Below are positions 15,740 to 23,211 of a stretch of DNA of 41,245 nt, piece after piece. A program made the position numbers and the translations under genes. A model generated the notes under the pieces. The model worked only from the letters and a program-made list of their open reading frames with translations, was not told where the DNA came from and did not search any database. The DNA is from Comamonas sp. lk (GTDB lineage: Bacteria; Pseudomonadota; Gammaproteobacteria; Burkholderiales; Burkholderiaceae_C), in the NCBI GenBank assembly GCA_945869165.1, contig CAMBNY010000020.1, positions 1-41,245 on the forward strand. The letters are read 5' to 3'. Numbering within the stretch: the stretch's first letter is position 1; every line of letters begins with the position of its first letter.

Positions 15740-16936
15740 TTAAATAGCCGTGGGCGTTTGCGCCAAAGCCTGCGCTCGGCGTATGCTTTCCTGGCCGGGC
15801 AGCCACAGCACGGCCAGCACGCCGGTAGCCGCGATGCAGGCCATCAGCGTCATCAAGGTACCAAAGCCAGCCGCTTTGACCAATGGCCCGAGTAAATACA
15901 CCGCCATCGAACTGATACCAAAGGAAATGGCAATGCGCGTACCGCTGACACGCGAGCGCATGGAATCATCGATATAGCGCACCACCATGGCGTCGCTAAA
16001 CGGTATAGCGGCAAACACCATCACCATGTACCCGATAGCGGCCAGGTACCACTGCCAGCCACTGGTTTGCGAGGCCACGGCAAAAGCCAGGCACTGCAAT
16101 ATCAAAATACCCACAAACAAAGGCTTAACCGCCACCCGGTCTAGCAGGCGCCCGACCACGAGCTGCGCCAGCGAGCCGATGGCGTAGACCCCCGCGAGCA
16201 ACATGCCCAATGTAGAAGGATCGCTGACCAAGCCTTGCAATCGATCGGCCAGCAATTGGGCGTTGCCGTTGGTGGTGAAGTTGAACAACAAGCTGGTTGT
16301 GGTGGCGGTAATCACCATCACCAGAAAAGTGCGCAGCACCAGGCTCTTGGGCATTGTCACGCTGGCAGAGCGGCTGCGTGCGGGCGTGGCGGACTCAGCC
16401 GGAGCCTGCCAGGCAAACAGCAGGCCCAAGCCCATGCACACCAGCGCGGGCACCACAAAGGCCACGCGCCAGCCGAAATGCTCCACCAGAAAACCGGTAG
16501 ACAAAGCCGCCGTGGCAATTCCCAAATTGCCCGCCAGCCCATTCACACCAATAGTCCAGCCCGGACGCGCCGCACTTTGCACCAGCATGGGAATACCGAC
16601 CGGGTGGTAAATCGAAGAAAAAGCGCCCATCACTACCAAAGCGATGGCCATCTCGGTGGGTGTGCGGGTGCACGCCACAGCCAGCGCGGACAAGCCCATG
16701 CCAAAGAAGAACACCAGCATCATGCGGCGCCGGCCCCATAAATCGCCCAGGCGCCCCGAGGGCACCGAGCCCAGGCCAAACAGCACAAAAGCACCGGTGG
16801 TGTAAGGCATCATGTCTTCCCAGCGCGCCAGGCCAAAGTCTGTGGCAATCGCGCCCACGGCAGCGGCAAAAATAAGCAAAAACAAATGGTCCAGCGCATG
16901 GGCCAGGTTGAGCAATATTTGCGTGGTGCGGTTCAT
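15740..16936 (-). CDS. MFS transporter
   Basis: 398 residues with about twelve hydrophobic segments. Loop 2-3 carries the major-facilitator motif GRLGDLWGRRRMM (residues 60-75). FSSIYHPVGIPMLVQ (near 107) and the GNLGIATAA segment are typical of MFS proteins of the fosmidomycin-resistance/YNFM-like groups. It should be an inner-membrane proton-linked exporter or importer of a small molecule; the substrate cannot be told. Start ATG 16936. It is divergent from the molybdopterin oxidoreductase with an intergenic repeat between them, and no operon partner is seen. Confidence 0.85.
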   Translation of the reverse strand: MNRTTQILLNLAHALDHLFLLIFAAAVGAIATDFGLARWEDMMPYTTGAFVLFGLGSVPSGRLGDLWGRRRMMLVFFFGMGLSALAVACTRTPTEMAIALVVMGAFSSIYHPVGIPMLVQSAARPGWTIGVNGLAGNLGIATAALSTGFLVEHFGWRVAFVVPALVCMGLGLLFAWQAPAESATPARSRSASVTMPKSLVLRTFLVMVITATTTSLLFNFTTNGNAQLLADRLQGLVSDPSTLGMLLAGVYAIGSLAQLVVGRLLDRVAVKPLFVGILILQCLAFAVASQTSGWQWYLAAIGYMVMVFAAIPFSDAMVVRYIDDSMRSRVSGTRIAISFGISSMAVYLLGPLVKAAGFGTLMTLMACIAATGVLAVLWLPGQESIRRAQALAQTPTAI

Positions 16937-16991
16937 CGGGCCATTCTAGGCAAGCTCTGTCCAGGCAGGTCGAGGCGATACCCGCCACACC

Positions 16992-17068
16992 CGTCACTGC
17001 GAGGAGCGCTAGCGACGCGGCAGTCCATAACTTCATGGATTGCCACGGCCTTCGGCCTCGCAATGACC
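16992..17068. repeat. Mosaic intergenic palindromic repeat, copy C
   Basis: Well-preserved 77-bp copy: CGTCACTGCGAGGAGCGC at the left, CATGGATTGCCACGGCC and TTCGGCCTCGCAATGACC at the right. It lies between the divergent MFS and molybdopterin oxidoreductase genes. Confidence 0.85.
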
Positions 17069-17169
17069 GGCTCTCGCTGGCGTGGCGAAGCCATCGCTTT
17101 GTCGCCTAGTGGACGCGGCGGCGCATGCGCTTACACCGACAATCGCGCGCAACACCACAGGCCACCACT

Positions 17170-19293
17170 ATGACGCAATCGACATCCGCACCCGAACAAA
17201 GCCATTACCGCATTTGCCCTTTGTGCGAAGCTTGTTGCGGCCTGGAAGTACGCACGCAGGGCGAAAAAATTATTAGCATTCGCGGCGCAGAGCACGATGT
17301 GTTTAGCCACGGCTATATCTGCCCCAAAGGCGTATCGCTCAAAGACCTGCATGAAGACCCGGACCGTCTGCGCACGCCGCTGATCAAGCGCGACGGTGAA
17401 TTTATCGAAGCGAGTTGGGAAGAGGCTTTTGCTGAAATAAGCAAGCGCTTGCCGCCCTTAATCGCCGCGCATGGCAGCGACACCGTGGGCTGCATCGTGG
17501 GCAACCCAGTGGCGCACAAGATTGGGCTCTTGGCCTACTTTCCACGCTTGGTGCGCGCCATCGGCACACGCAATATTTTTTCTGCCTCTTCGCTGGACCA
17601 GATCCCCAAGCAGCTCAGCAGCGGCCTGATGTTTGGCGATTGGAATGCAGTCGCGGTGCCCGATATTGAGCGTACTGATTTCATGCTGATATTGGGCGCC
17701 AACCCCATGGTCAGCAACGGCAGTTTGTGGACCGTGCCCGATTACCGGGGCAAAGCGCGCGCGATGCGCGAGCGCGGCGGACGCATCGTGGTGGTGGACC
17801 CGCGCCGCACTGAAACCGCGGCACAGGCCGATATGCATATCCCCATTAAGCCGGGCGGCGATGCATTCTTCTTGCTGGGCTTGGTGCATACCTTGTTTGC
17901 AGAAAACTGGGTGCGTCTGGGCCATCTAGAGCCGCATCTTGCGGGCCTGGATGCGCTGCGCGAAGCCGTGCGCCCCTTCAGCCCCGAGCGCATGGCGCCA
18001 GGCTGCGGTATCGATGCGGACACCCAGCGCCGCATCGCAGGCGAACTGGCTCAGGCCGAACGCGCCGTGGTCTATGGCCGTATTGGCACCTGCACCCAGC
18101 GCTTTGGCACTATCAATAGTTGGCTGGTCGATGTGCTCAATATCTTGACGGGCAACCTGGACCGTGAAGGCGGCGCCATGTTTACCAAGGCCGCGGCCTT
18201 TGCGGTGAACACCAGCGGTACACCGGGCCAAGGGCGTGGCGTGATCACCGGCAGGCGTCACAGCCGCGTATCCAAAGCGCCAGAAGTGTTTGGCGAGTTT
18301 CCCATCACCTGTGTGGCCGAAGAAATCGAAACACCCGGCCCCGGCCAGATCAAGGCTTTGATTTGCATAGGCTCCAACCCGGTGCTCTCCACGCCGCAAG
18401 GGCCGCGCATCGCCAAGGCGCTTTCGTCTTTATCCTTCATGCTGAGCTTGGACATCTACCTCAACGAAACCAGCTGCCATGCGGATGTCATCCTGCCCGG
18501 CCTCTCGCCGCTGGAGGATGTGCACTACGACATCGCCTTCCCGCAGTTTTCCTACCGTAACCATGCGCGCTTTAGCGGGGCTGTATTTGCCAAGCCGCCA
18601 GGGCAGCCCCAAGAGTGGCAAACCTTGCTGCACCTGGCCGACATCCTCCAAGGCAAACCCGAGGCTCCGCTTGCGGGCCCAGAGCACGGGCCCGAAGCGC
18701 TCATCGACCAGGCACTGCGCGCCGGGCCTTATGGTCTGACGCTCGATCAAGTGAAGGCCGCGCCCGGCGGCATCGACCTGGGCGCTTTGCAAAGCCGCAT
18801 GCCCGAGATGCTGCGCACGCCATCAGGCAAGATCGAATTGGCGCCACCCATGGTGCTGGCCGACTTGGCGCATGTGGAGGCAGCATTGAATACGGTGCCC
18901 GAAGGCATGCTCTTGATCGGGCGGCGTGACGTACGCTCGGGCAATAGCTGGATGCACAACCTGCCGGTGCTGGCCAAAGGCCCTGAGCGTTGCACCTTGC
19001 TCATGCATCCCCAAGATGCTGCCCGCTTGGGCCTGGCACAAGGCGCCTTAGCGCAGCTCAGCGCCCAAGGTACGACCCTGAGCGCGCCAGTGGACATCAG
19101 CGACGACATGATGCCCGGCGTCGTCAGTCTGCCGCACGGCTGGGGCCACGACCTGCCCGGTAGCCAACTGCAAGTGGCAGCGCGCCGACCGGGAATCAAC
19201 CTCAACGCCTTGCTCAGCGACGGTGCGCGCGATCCACTGTCAGGCAATGCGGTGCTGAGCGGGGTGCCGGTGCAGGTGTCGGCTATGGCGTGA
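17170..19293 (+). CDS. Molybdopterin oxidoreductase, formate-dehydrogenase/nitrate-reductase-like, stand-alone
   Basis: 707 residues from the ATG at 17170; the longer frame from 17125 only adds arginine-rich residues ahead of the normal N-terminus. Cys16, Cys19, Cys23 and Cys51 (CPLCEACC ... YICPKG) bind a [4Fe-4S] cluster as in the DMSO-reductase family. ILGANPMVSNGS, VVVDPRRTETA and the C-terminal GHDLPGSQLQVAARRPGINLNAL are cofactor-binding segments. In the loop that usually carries the metal-ligand Cys or SeCys the sequence is NIFSASSLDQIPKQ (about 135-148), with no cysteine, so Ser or Asp may bind the metal. No FeS or membrane subunit and no Tat signal were seen, so it is probably cytoplasmic. 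The substrate is unknown. Confidence 0.85.
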   Translation: MTQSTSAPEQSHYRICPLCEACCGLEVRTQGEKIISIRGAEHDVFSHGYICPKGVSLKDLHEDPDRLRTPLIKRDGEFIEASWEEAFAEISKRLPPLIAAHGSDTVGCIVGNPVAHKIGLLAYFPRLVRAIGTRNIFSASSLDQIPKQLSSGLMFGDWNAVAVPDIERTDFMLILGANPMVSNGSLWTVPDYRGKARAMRERGGRIVVVDPRRTETAAQADMHIPIKPGGDAFFLLGLVHTLFAENWVRLGHLEPHLAGLDALREAVRPFSPERMAPGCGIDADTQRRIAGELAQAERAVVYGRIGTCTQRFGTINSWLVDVLNILTGNLDREGGAMFTKAAAFAVNTSGTPGQGRGVITGRRHSRVSKAPEVFGEFPITCVAEEIETPGPGQIKALICIGSNPVLSTPQGPRIAKALSSLSFMLSLDIYLNETSCHADVILPGLSPLEDVHYDIAFPQFSYRNHARFSGAVFAKPPGQPQEWQTLLHLADILQGKPEAPLAGPEHGPEALIDQALRAGPYGLTLDQVKAAPGGIDLGALQSRMPEMLRTPSGKIELAPPMVLADLAHVEAALNTVPEGMLLIGRRDVRSGNSWMHNLPVLAKGPERCTLLMHPQDAARLGLAQGALAQLSAQGTTLSAPVDISDDMMPGVVSLPHGWGHDLPGSQLQVAARRPGINLNALLSDGARDPLSGNAVLSGVPVQVSAMA

Positions 19294-19337
19294 AGTGCAG
19301 GCTTGGCGCGCTGCAAACGAAGGGGTCAATGCGTTAC

Positions 19338-20381
19338 CTATCCGCGCAGCGTGGCCGGCGGCCCCATAGGCTGGCGCAAATGGCCGATACCGCGAAACTC
19401 CAGGTTTTGGGTGGTGATGGTTTCCCACAAGTGGTCGCCATAGTAAAAGGGCTCAAAGGCCTCTGCGCCCGGTAAGTCCAGTGGCGCGATGACCGCATCG
19501 GCGCGGGGCTCGTAAAAATAGGGAATGGAAAAACGCTCCTGCCCCCAACCCAGCACGCGGTGCACCGTGGCCTGCACCCGGCCGGCCGTCCAGCGTTGCA
19601 GCACCTTGCCAAAATTGACCGCCAAAGTGCCTTCGGTGGGCGCGATATCGAGCCAATGCCCGTCGCGATGGCGGGCCTGCAAACCGCCCACACCGTTTTG
19701 TGCCAACAGGGTTAAAAAACCGGTGTCGGCATGCGGCCTGCCGGTCAGGTAATAGCGCTGGCCCGCATGCTCGGCCCACATCGCTTCGTCACCCAGCGCT
19801 TGCAAGGATTCTGCGCTGCGCACCGGGTAGCGGATAAAGCGCAGCGTAGAAATACCTTGGACAAAAGCAGCATCAAACGAGTGCTCGGGCAAGCCCAGAC
19901 CGCGCGCCACACTTTGCATGATGGCGGCGCTGAGCTGGTGCATGGCCTGGTAGTACTGCGCCGCGGCAACGCGCCACCCCGGCAACGCTTGCTCCAAGGG
20001 TAATGGGCTGGGCTCGCGCAAGGGGTCGCCCTGCGAAAGCGCCAGTTCGGGCCAGACCAAATCCGGGCCGATATCTATGCCCTCTTTGTAAGTGGGAAAG
20101 CCGTTTTGCAAAGGAAACCAACCGCGGTATATATTGGGCTGCGAGGCCTCAAATTTGCGCTGCCACAGGCGCTTTAATGCCGGCTCTGGCAGCGAAAAAA
20201 TACGCAACAAAGTTTGGCGCTGCGCCGCATCCAGATGCGCCCAGGCGGGCAAGTCGTCCAGCAGAAAAAAGCCGGTATCGCGGGCGGCAATGGCGATAGC
20301 TCGGTCCGCAGCGCTTTGACGCTGCAACGCGCCTGACAACAAATCAGCGGCAGAAATTGTGGGAATGGCTTGCGGGGACAT
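19338..20381 (-). CDS. Isopenicillin-N-synthase-like 2-oxoglutarate/Fe(II) dioxygenase
   Basis: 347 residues. The double-stranded beta-helix core carries the facial triad His217-x-Asp219 (GRPHADTGFLTLL) and His274 (VQATVHRVLG), and the cosubstrate pair Arg283-x-Ser285 (ERFSIPYFYEPR). The N-terminal region resembles the DIOX_N domain (IPTISAADLL ... ARDTGFFLLDD). Members hydroxylate or desaturate small molecules, or make ethylene from 2-oxoglutarate, in the cytoplasm. The gene is convergent with the molybdopterin enzyme and has no operon partner, so no substrate can be proposed. It is the last gene before the tRNA-Val module array. Confidence 0.87.
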   Translation of the reverse strand: MSPQAIPTISAADLLSGALQRQSAADRAIAIAARDTGFFLLDDLPAWAHLDAAQRQTLLRIFSLPEPALKRLWQRKFEASQPNIYRGWFPLQNGFPTYKEGIDIGPDLVWPELALSQGDPLREPSPLPLEQALPGWRVAAAQYYQAMHQLSAAIMQSVARGLGLPEHSFDAAFVQGISTLRFIRYPVRSAESLQALGDEAMWAEHAGQRYYLTGRPHADTGFLTLLAQNGVGGLQARHRDGHWLDIAPTEGTLAVNFGKVLQRWTAGRVQATVHRVLGWGQERFSIPYFYEPRADAVIAPLDLPGAEAFEPFYYGDHLWETITTQNLEFRGIGHLRQPMGPPATLRG

Positions 20382-20491
20382 GGCGGGATGCGGGCGGTTT
20401 TGGTAGTGGCCATTGTGATGTATGCCGCCAGACCTTTGGGCGCCACCCTGCTTTCAAAAGCAGTGCACCACGCCACGCAAGCAATAGGCGC

Positions 20492-20523
20492 AAAAAAAGC
20501 ACCGGGAGCCATGTCCGGGTGCT
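20492..20523 (-). terminator. Intrinsic terminator, probably the original tRNA-Val terminator
   Basis: On the minus strand, AGCACC-CGG pairs with CC-GGTGCT around a short loop, followed by seven T residues (20498-20492). It lies 27 bp beyond the CCA end of att1, where a terminator of a minus-strand tRNA gene would stand, and no other minus-strand gene ends here. This suggests that the whole array was inserted between the tRNA gene and its terminator. Confidence 0.75.
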
Positions 20524-20550
20524 TTCATGTTTGCTTTGCCACCAAATAAA

Positions 20551-20595
20551 TGGTGGGCGGTGCAGGTTTCGAACCTGCGACCCCCACAGTGTGAA
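20551..20595 (-). other. att1: 45-bp copy of the tRNA-Val 3' end
   Basis: Reproduces tRNA-Val from the anticodon loop through the T-arm to the encoded CCA, but no 5' half follows. It carries the GGGCGGT/GCAGG allele (plus-strand reading), which differs from the live tRNA (GGGCGAT/GCAAG) at paired T-stem positions, so the stem is intact in both. Taken as the outermost attachment site of the integrated array. Confidence 0.85.
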
Positions 20596-20757
20596 GATTC
20601 CGGCAGTTTGCTAATTTCCTATTTTAAATCAATAGCTTAGCTATTTTAGAATCCATCAAAGTAGTATACAAGTAGTATAGTTAACAGATTAAAAAGTTTG
20701 GTTTATATCATCATTTATAACAAAAAGAAATAAAACCGTAAAGACTCTTTACGCTTG
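20596..20757. repeat. Element end X, copy 1
   Basis: About 160 bp starting directly at att1 and repeated with high identity after att3 (23212-23373). It contains two GTAGTATA boxes (20661 and 20672, 11 bp apart) 66 bp from the core, and ends in the hairpin CGTAAAG-ACT-CTTTACG (20737-20753). Read as the attachment-site arm of an integrative element. Confidence 0.8.
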
Positions 20758-20899
20758 ACTAACTTTGAACTTGCAACCAATCTGTGGCTTCCATGCACTG
20801 GCAAATCAAAGTATATGGAATAGTCGCTTCAATCCAAATTTCGATCACTAGATTTGAAATATTTGACCGAAAAACAATGAAAAAAATCGCGTTTTTCAA

Positions 20900-20919
20900 T
20901 GCTCACACGAGTGTGAGCA
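20900..20919. repeat. Covarying hairpin H1
   Basis: TGCTCACAC-GA-GTGTGAGCA, a perfect 9-bp stem followed by TAATC. Member of a set sharing the outer TGCTCA/TGAGCA with different but complementary inner pairs. Confidence 0.85.
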
Positions 20920-20980
20920 TAATCTTTCCTTCATAGGGAAACAATAGGTAAAAACGTGATATTTTTAATCAAAAAACCGA

Positions 20981-21000
20981 TGCTCATATTAGTATGAGCA
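20981..21000. repeat. Covarying hairpin H2
   Basis: TGCTCATA-TTAG-TATGAGCA, an 8-bp stem followed by TAATC, 81 nt after H1. Confidence 0.85.
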
Positions 21001-21061
21001 TAATCAATTTTTCAGAGGAGAGCAATGAGGAATATCCCGAATATCAGGCCTAAAAACCCGT

Positions 21062-21078
21062 TGCTGCCTCGGGCAGCA
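21062..21078. repeat. Hairpin H3
   Basis: TGCTGCC-TCG-GGCAGCA, a 7-bp stem followed by TATCAG, 81 nt after H2 and identical to H6 at 25271. Confidence 0.8.
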
Positions 21079-21148
21079 TATCAGAAAATATGAAGAATTA
21101 AATCCGGAAAACCACCTAAGTTGTTAATCTATATAAGATTTTTTTACT

Positions 21149-21193
21149 TGGTGGGCGGTGCAGGTTTCGAACCTGCGACCCCCACAGTGTGAA
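21149..21193 (-). other. att2: 45-bp copy of the tRNA-Val 3' end
   Basis: Same length and same allele (GGGCGGT/GCAGG) as att1, flanked on the left by element end Y exactly as the live tRNA is. Two GTAGTATA boxes follow at 21259 and 21270, again 66 bp from the core and 11 bp apart. Confidence 0.85.
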
Positions 21194-21405
21194 AACTCCT
21201 ACATTTCATCTTTTTCCCATTTAGAAACAACAACTTAGCTGTTTTACAGGGGGTCAAAGTAGTATAGTTGTAGTATACTCATATAATTACAAAGTGATAT
21301 TTTAAATTTCACTTTGTGGCGTCAGTTGTAAACCAGTGTCATTTCTTTTTACGGTGCTGCTTTTTTAAGCACGTGTCGAGCGACCATTGTGGCCCAACGA
21401 TGGCT
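21194..21405. other. X-like arm of module 2; no gene seen
   Basis: Weakly similar to element end X (the CTTAGCTGTTTTA and AAAGTAGTATAG segments and the paired boxes at 21259/21270). Past 21280 I see no gene, tRNA or terminator. Confidence 0.55.
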
Positions 21406-21520
21406 CAATGTATATGCAGTTTTCGTGGCGAGCGGCCAATGTATATAAAGTTTCGCGCCGCAAACCGGCAATGTATGTGGAGTTTTGGTTCGCACTGGCC
21501 AATGTACATAGAGTTTTGTT
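21406..21520. repeat. Four degenerate direct repeats of 31-32 bp
   Basis: CAATGTATATGCAGTTTTCG and three variants begin at 21406, 21437, 21469 and 21500. Each has CAATGTA, a central GTTTTG-like block and a GC-rich spacer. The regular phase suggests protein-binding sites, for example sub-terminal transposase sites as in IS21-type elements (inference). Related words occur at 20806, 23451 and 25107. From 21521 to 21791 I see no gene. Confidence 0.6.
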
Positions 21521-21791
21521 AGCAACCATTGAGCACCCTCGTCCACTGAGTTGGGCACCACAAGATGGCGATTGCTTTGTGCGCGCCCGATCCAAAGTCA
21601 ATGTGCGGAATTTGATAACAGTTAAATTGCCGGAACAATTTCACAGCTATGATCAAGTATCATTTTTTTACGCTGCGTGATTTTCAAGCCACCACTTTCA
21701 AGCGAGTCACTGGTAGAGCCATCGCTCGATGTGTATAAATTTTTCTTCTGAAGTGGCCGATGTGCATGATGATTGTGAATTTAACTTCGCC

Positions 21792-22172
21792 CTACCAGCG
21801 AAGCAGCATAGTCTGATCTCGATGCCCAAGAATTTGCGATGCCACGCCAACACCAACGCCGTTCCTCAACAGCGATGCAGCGACCTAATGTCGGATGTCA
21901 TGCACGCCTAAATCTGGACGTCGCAACATGCCCGTCATGCTGCTCCACTTCTTTCGATAGCAAATGGGCGAAATGCCATTGCGACCCGCAAAGATCAATC
22001 GATCCGCAGAACCGGCAGTCAATGCAGGCTTCAAACGTTTGGCCAACGCCATCGTTTCTGGCGTAAAAAACAATGTTCGCGAATCTCCGTTCTTGGTTCT
22101 GGGGACGATGAGTTTCCCGCCTGGGATATCCAGGTCTTGCCATGATCCAGTTGCCGATGGATGGTGAGGTAA
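21792..22172 (-). pseudogene. Tyrosine recombinase (integrase) relic
   Basis: Reading the minus strand in one frame gives DLDIPGGKLIVPRTKNGDSR near the start, then VFF-like LFFTPETMALAKRL, LIFAGRNGIS and VHDIRH, followed by a TAG stop (21885-21887) and, still in frame, VAASLLRNGVGVGVASQILG and HRDQTMLLRW. This is the C-terminal catalytic domain of phage-type integrases: HDIRH holds the HxxR pair and LGH the next histidine. At the position of the nucleophilic tyrosine (nine residues after GH) stands Trp, and the N-terminal two-thirds, including the first catalytic Arg, is missing. The gene is therefore dead. It lies inside module 2, as expected for the original integrase of a tRNA-targeted element. 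Confidence 0.85.
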
Positions 22173-22192
22173 TTATGGGAAAGATGCTAAAT

Positions 22193-22218
22193 TTGCTCTT
22201 GTCGAAGCAAGATATAAT
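22193..22218 (+). promoter_or_regulatory. Possible promoter of the repeat lipoprotein gene
   Basis: A perfect TATAAT lies at 22213-22218. The best upstream hexamer, TTGCTC at 22193, is only 14 bp away, so the -35 box is poor. A 10-codon frame preceded by GAGAG (22255-22287) opens the transcript and could be a leader peptide. Confidence 0.4.
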
Positions 22219-22312
22219 TGCTATTTCTTATCCAATTCTCGTTGAGAGTTGATCATGAGTGAGTTTCAATATTCAAAGTTTGTTTAAACAAAGAAACCAA
22301 GTGCAATTTATT

Positions 22313-22822
22313 ATGAATAACTTTTTCCGATTTGCGATTGCATCATTTTCCATTTTCTTATTGAGTGCTTGCAACAAAAGTGAAAATAGCTTTTCATCAT
22401 TTACACCAGCCTACATTCCTCAAAACTCCATACCATCAACGGACTCCCTTAAACCTGATGAAGCGTTAGTTAGTGTTGGAGATGGGCAATTCTTAAACAC
22501 AAGAAATGGATCAATACTCATGCATATGGGCGGCAATGACTATCTAGATACCAAAAGTGGAACGATGATCATGCACATGGGCGGAGGAGACTATCTCAAC
22601 ACAAAGACTGGCGCAATGATCATGCATATGGGTGGTGGAGATTACCTCAACACTCAAACTGGTTCAATGATCATGAATATGGGCGGTGGTGACCTACTTG
22701 ATACTAAAAGTGGATCAATTCTGATGCATATGGGCGGCGGCGATTACTTAGACACGAAAAGTGGTGCAATTATTATGAATATGGGAGGCGGCGATAAAAT
22801 GGTAATAGGAGGAGATGACTAA
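22313..22822 (+). CDS. Lipoprotein with six 17-residue Met/His/Gly-rich repeats
   Basis: 169 residues from the ATG at 22313, chosen because it opens a lipoprotein signal MNNFFRFAIASFSIFLLSAC with lipobox LSAC and Cys20; an upstream GTG at 22259 would bury it. After a polar linker (21-55), residues 56-160 hold six tandem repeats of the form GGGDYLNTKTGAMIMHM, the first shorter, with Asn/Asp, Thr/Ser and Met/His positions conserved. The regular 17-residue period and alternating pattern suggest a beta-solenoid or beta-roll. The Met-His-Met tips could bind a soft metal such as copper, which is only inference. It ends GGGDKMVIGGDD. AT-rich codon use differs from flanking chromosome. No known family recognised. 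Confidence 0.8.
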   Translation: MNNFFRFAIASFSIFLLSACNKSENSFSSFTPAYIPQNSIPSTDSLKPDEALVSVGDGQFLNTRNGSILMHMGGNDYLDTKSGTMIMHMGGGDYLNTKTGAMIMHMGGGDYLNTQTGSMIMNMGGGDLLDTKSGSILMHMGGGDYLDTKSGAIIMNMGGGDKMVIGGDD

Positions 22823-23116
22823 AACTCTGTACACCCTCAGACGCACGGGACTATGAATACAAATGGGTTTTGCTTACTGATGTCTAAAAGGGGCGCGTGG
22901 GGGTTCTTCCAGCCAGAAATGACAAGGGGTGGGCTGCTTCAGCTGCGAGAGGACTCAACTCTAACAAGTGTTAATGTTGGATGTCGGTATATTGCGGTGG
23001 GGAGTCTCTGCTCTTTTGAATGGAAAGACTTCTTGTGGTTCGATGTTTGAAATACCTAAGCACCATCAAACCGGTTTAAAAACACCGAGTTAGGACATTT
23101 TTAGGACACCCATAAC
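22823..23116. other. No convincing gene
   Basis: A 65-codon frame at 22853-23050 has no ribosome-binding site or recognisable domain. TTAGGACA occurs twice within 20 bp near 23090-23106. Nothing else was seen before the terminator at 23117. Confidence 0.5.
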
Positions 23117-23148
23117 AAAAAAGCACCTGGAGTTTCCTCTAAGTGCTT
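23117..23148 (-). terminator. Intrinsic terminator beside att3
   Basis: On the minus strand, AAGCAC...GTGCTT with inner pairs and a TTTC/GAAA loop is followed by six T residues. It stands 18 bp beyond the CCA end of att3, the same arrangement and similar sequence (GGTGCTTTTTT) as the terminator beyond att1, so a tRNA 3' flank was probably carried in with this att copy. Confidence 0.7.
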
Positions 23149-23166
23149 GATTTAATTGTGAATTTT

Positions 23167-23211
23167 TGGTGGGCGATGCAAGTTTCGAACTTGCGACCCC
23201 TGCAGTGTGAA
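23167..23211 (-). other. att3: 45-bp copy of the tRNA-Val 3' end
   Basis: Identical to the live tRNA over the whole segment from CCA to the anticodon loop (GGGCGAT/GCAAG allele). Two GTAGTATA boxes follow at 23277 and 23288, 66 bp from the core. Left border of the cargo-bearing element. Confidence 0.85.

Larger units (their letters stand above)
20767..21148. repeat. Element end Y, copy 1 with three hairpins 81 nt apart
   Basis: Homologous to 25067-25357 (copy 2), from GAACTTGCAACCAA at the left to TATAAGATTTTTTTACT at the border with the tRNA sequence. Palindromes start at 20900, 20981 and 21062, exactly 81 nt apart. Copy 2 has only two hairpins, consistent with loss of one 81-bp unit. Here Y directly follows X with no cargo, so att1 to att2 is an emptied element of about 600 bp. 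Confidence 0.75.

Noticed and set aside
20551-21193. att1 and att2 as functional tRNA genes
   Set aside because: Only the 3' half of a tRNA is present; no D-arm or 5' acceptor strand follows.
21406-21520. Possible CRISPR array
   Set aside because: The repeats are degenerate, spacing regions are short and similar, there are only four units and no cas genes.
21633-21653. Resemblance to the lac operator/leader (AACAATTTCACA...CAGCTATGA)
   Set aside because: Partial, gapped similarity without a lac gene; probably chance.
22853-23050. 65-codon reading frame after the repeat lipoprotein
   Set aside because: No ribosome-binding site, no domain or membrane feature, and composition not like a protein.
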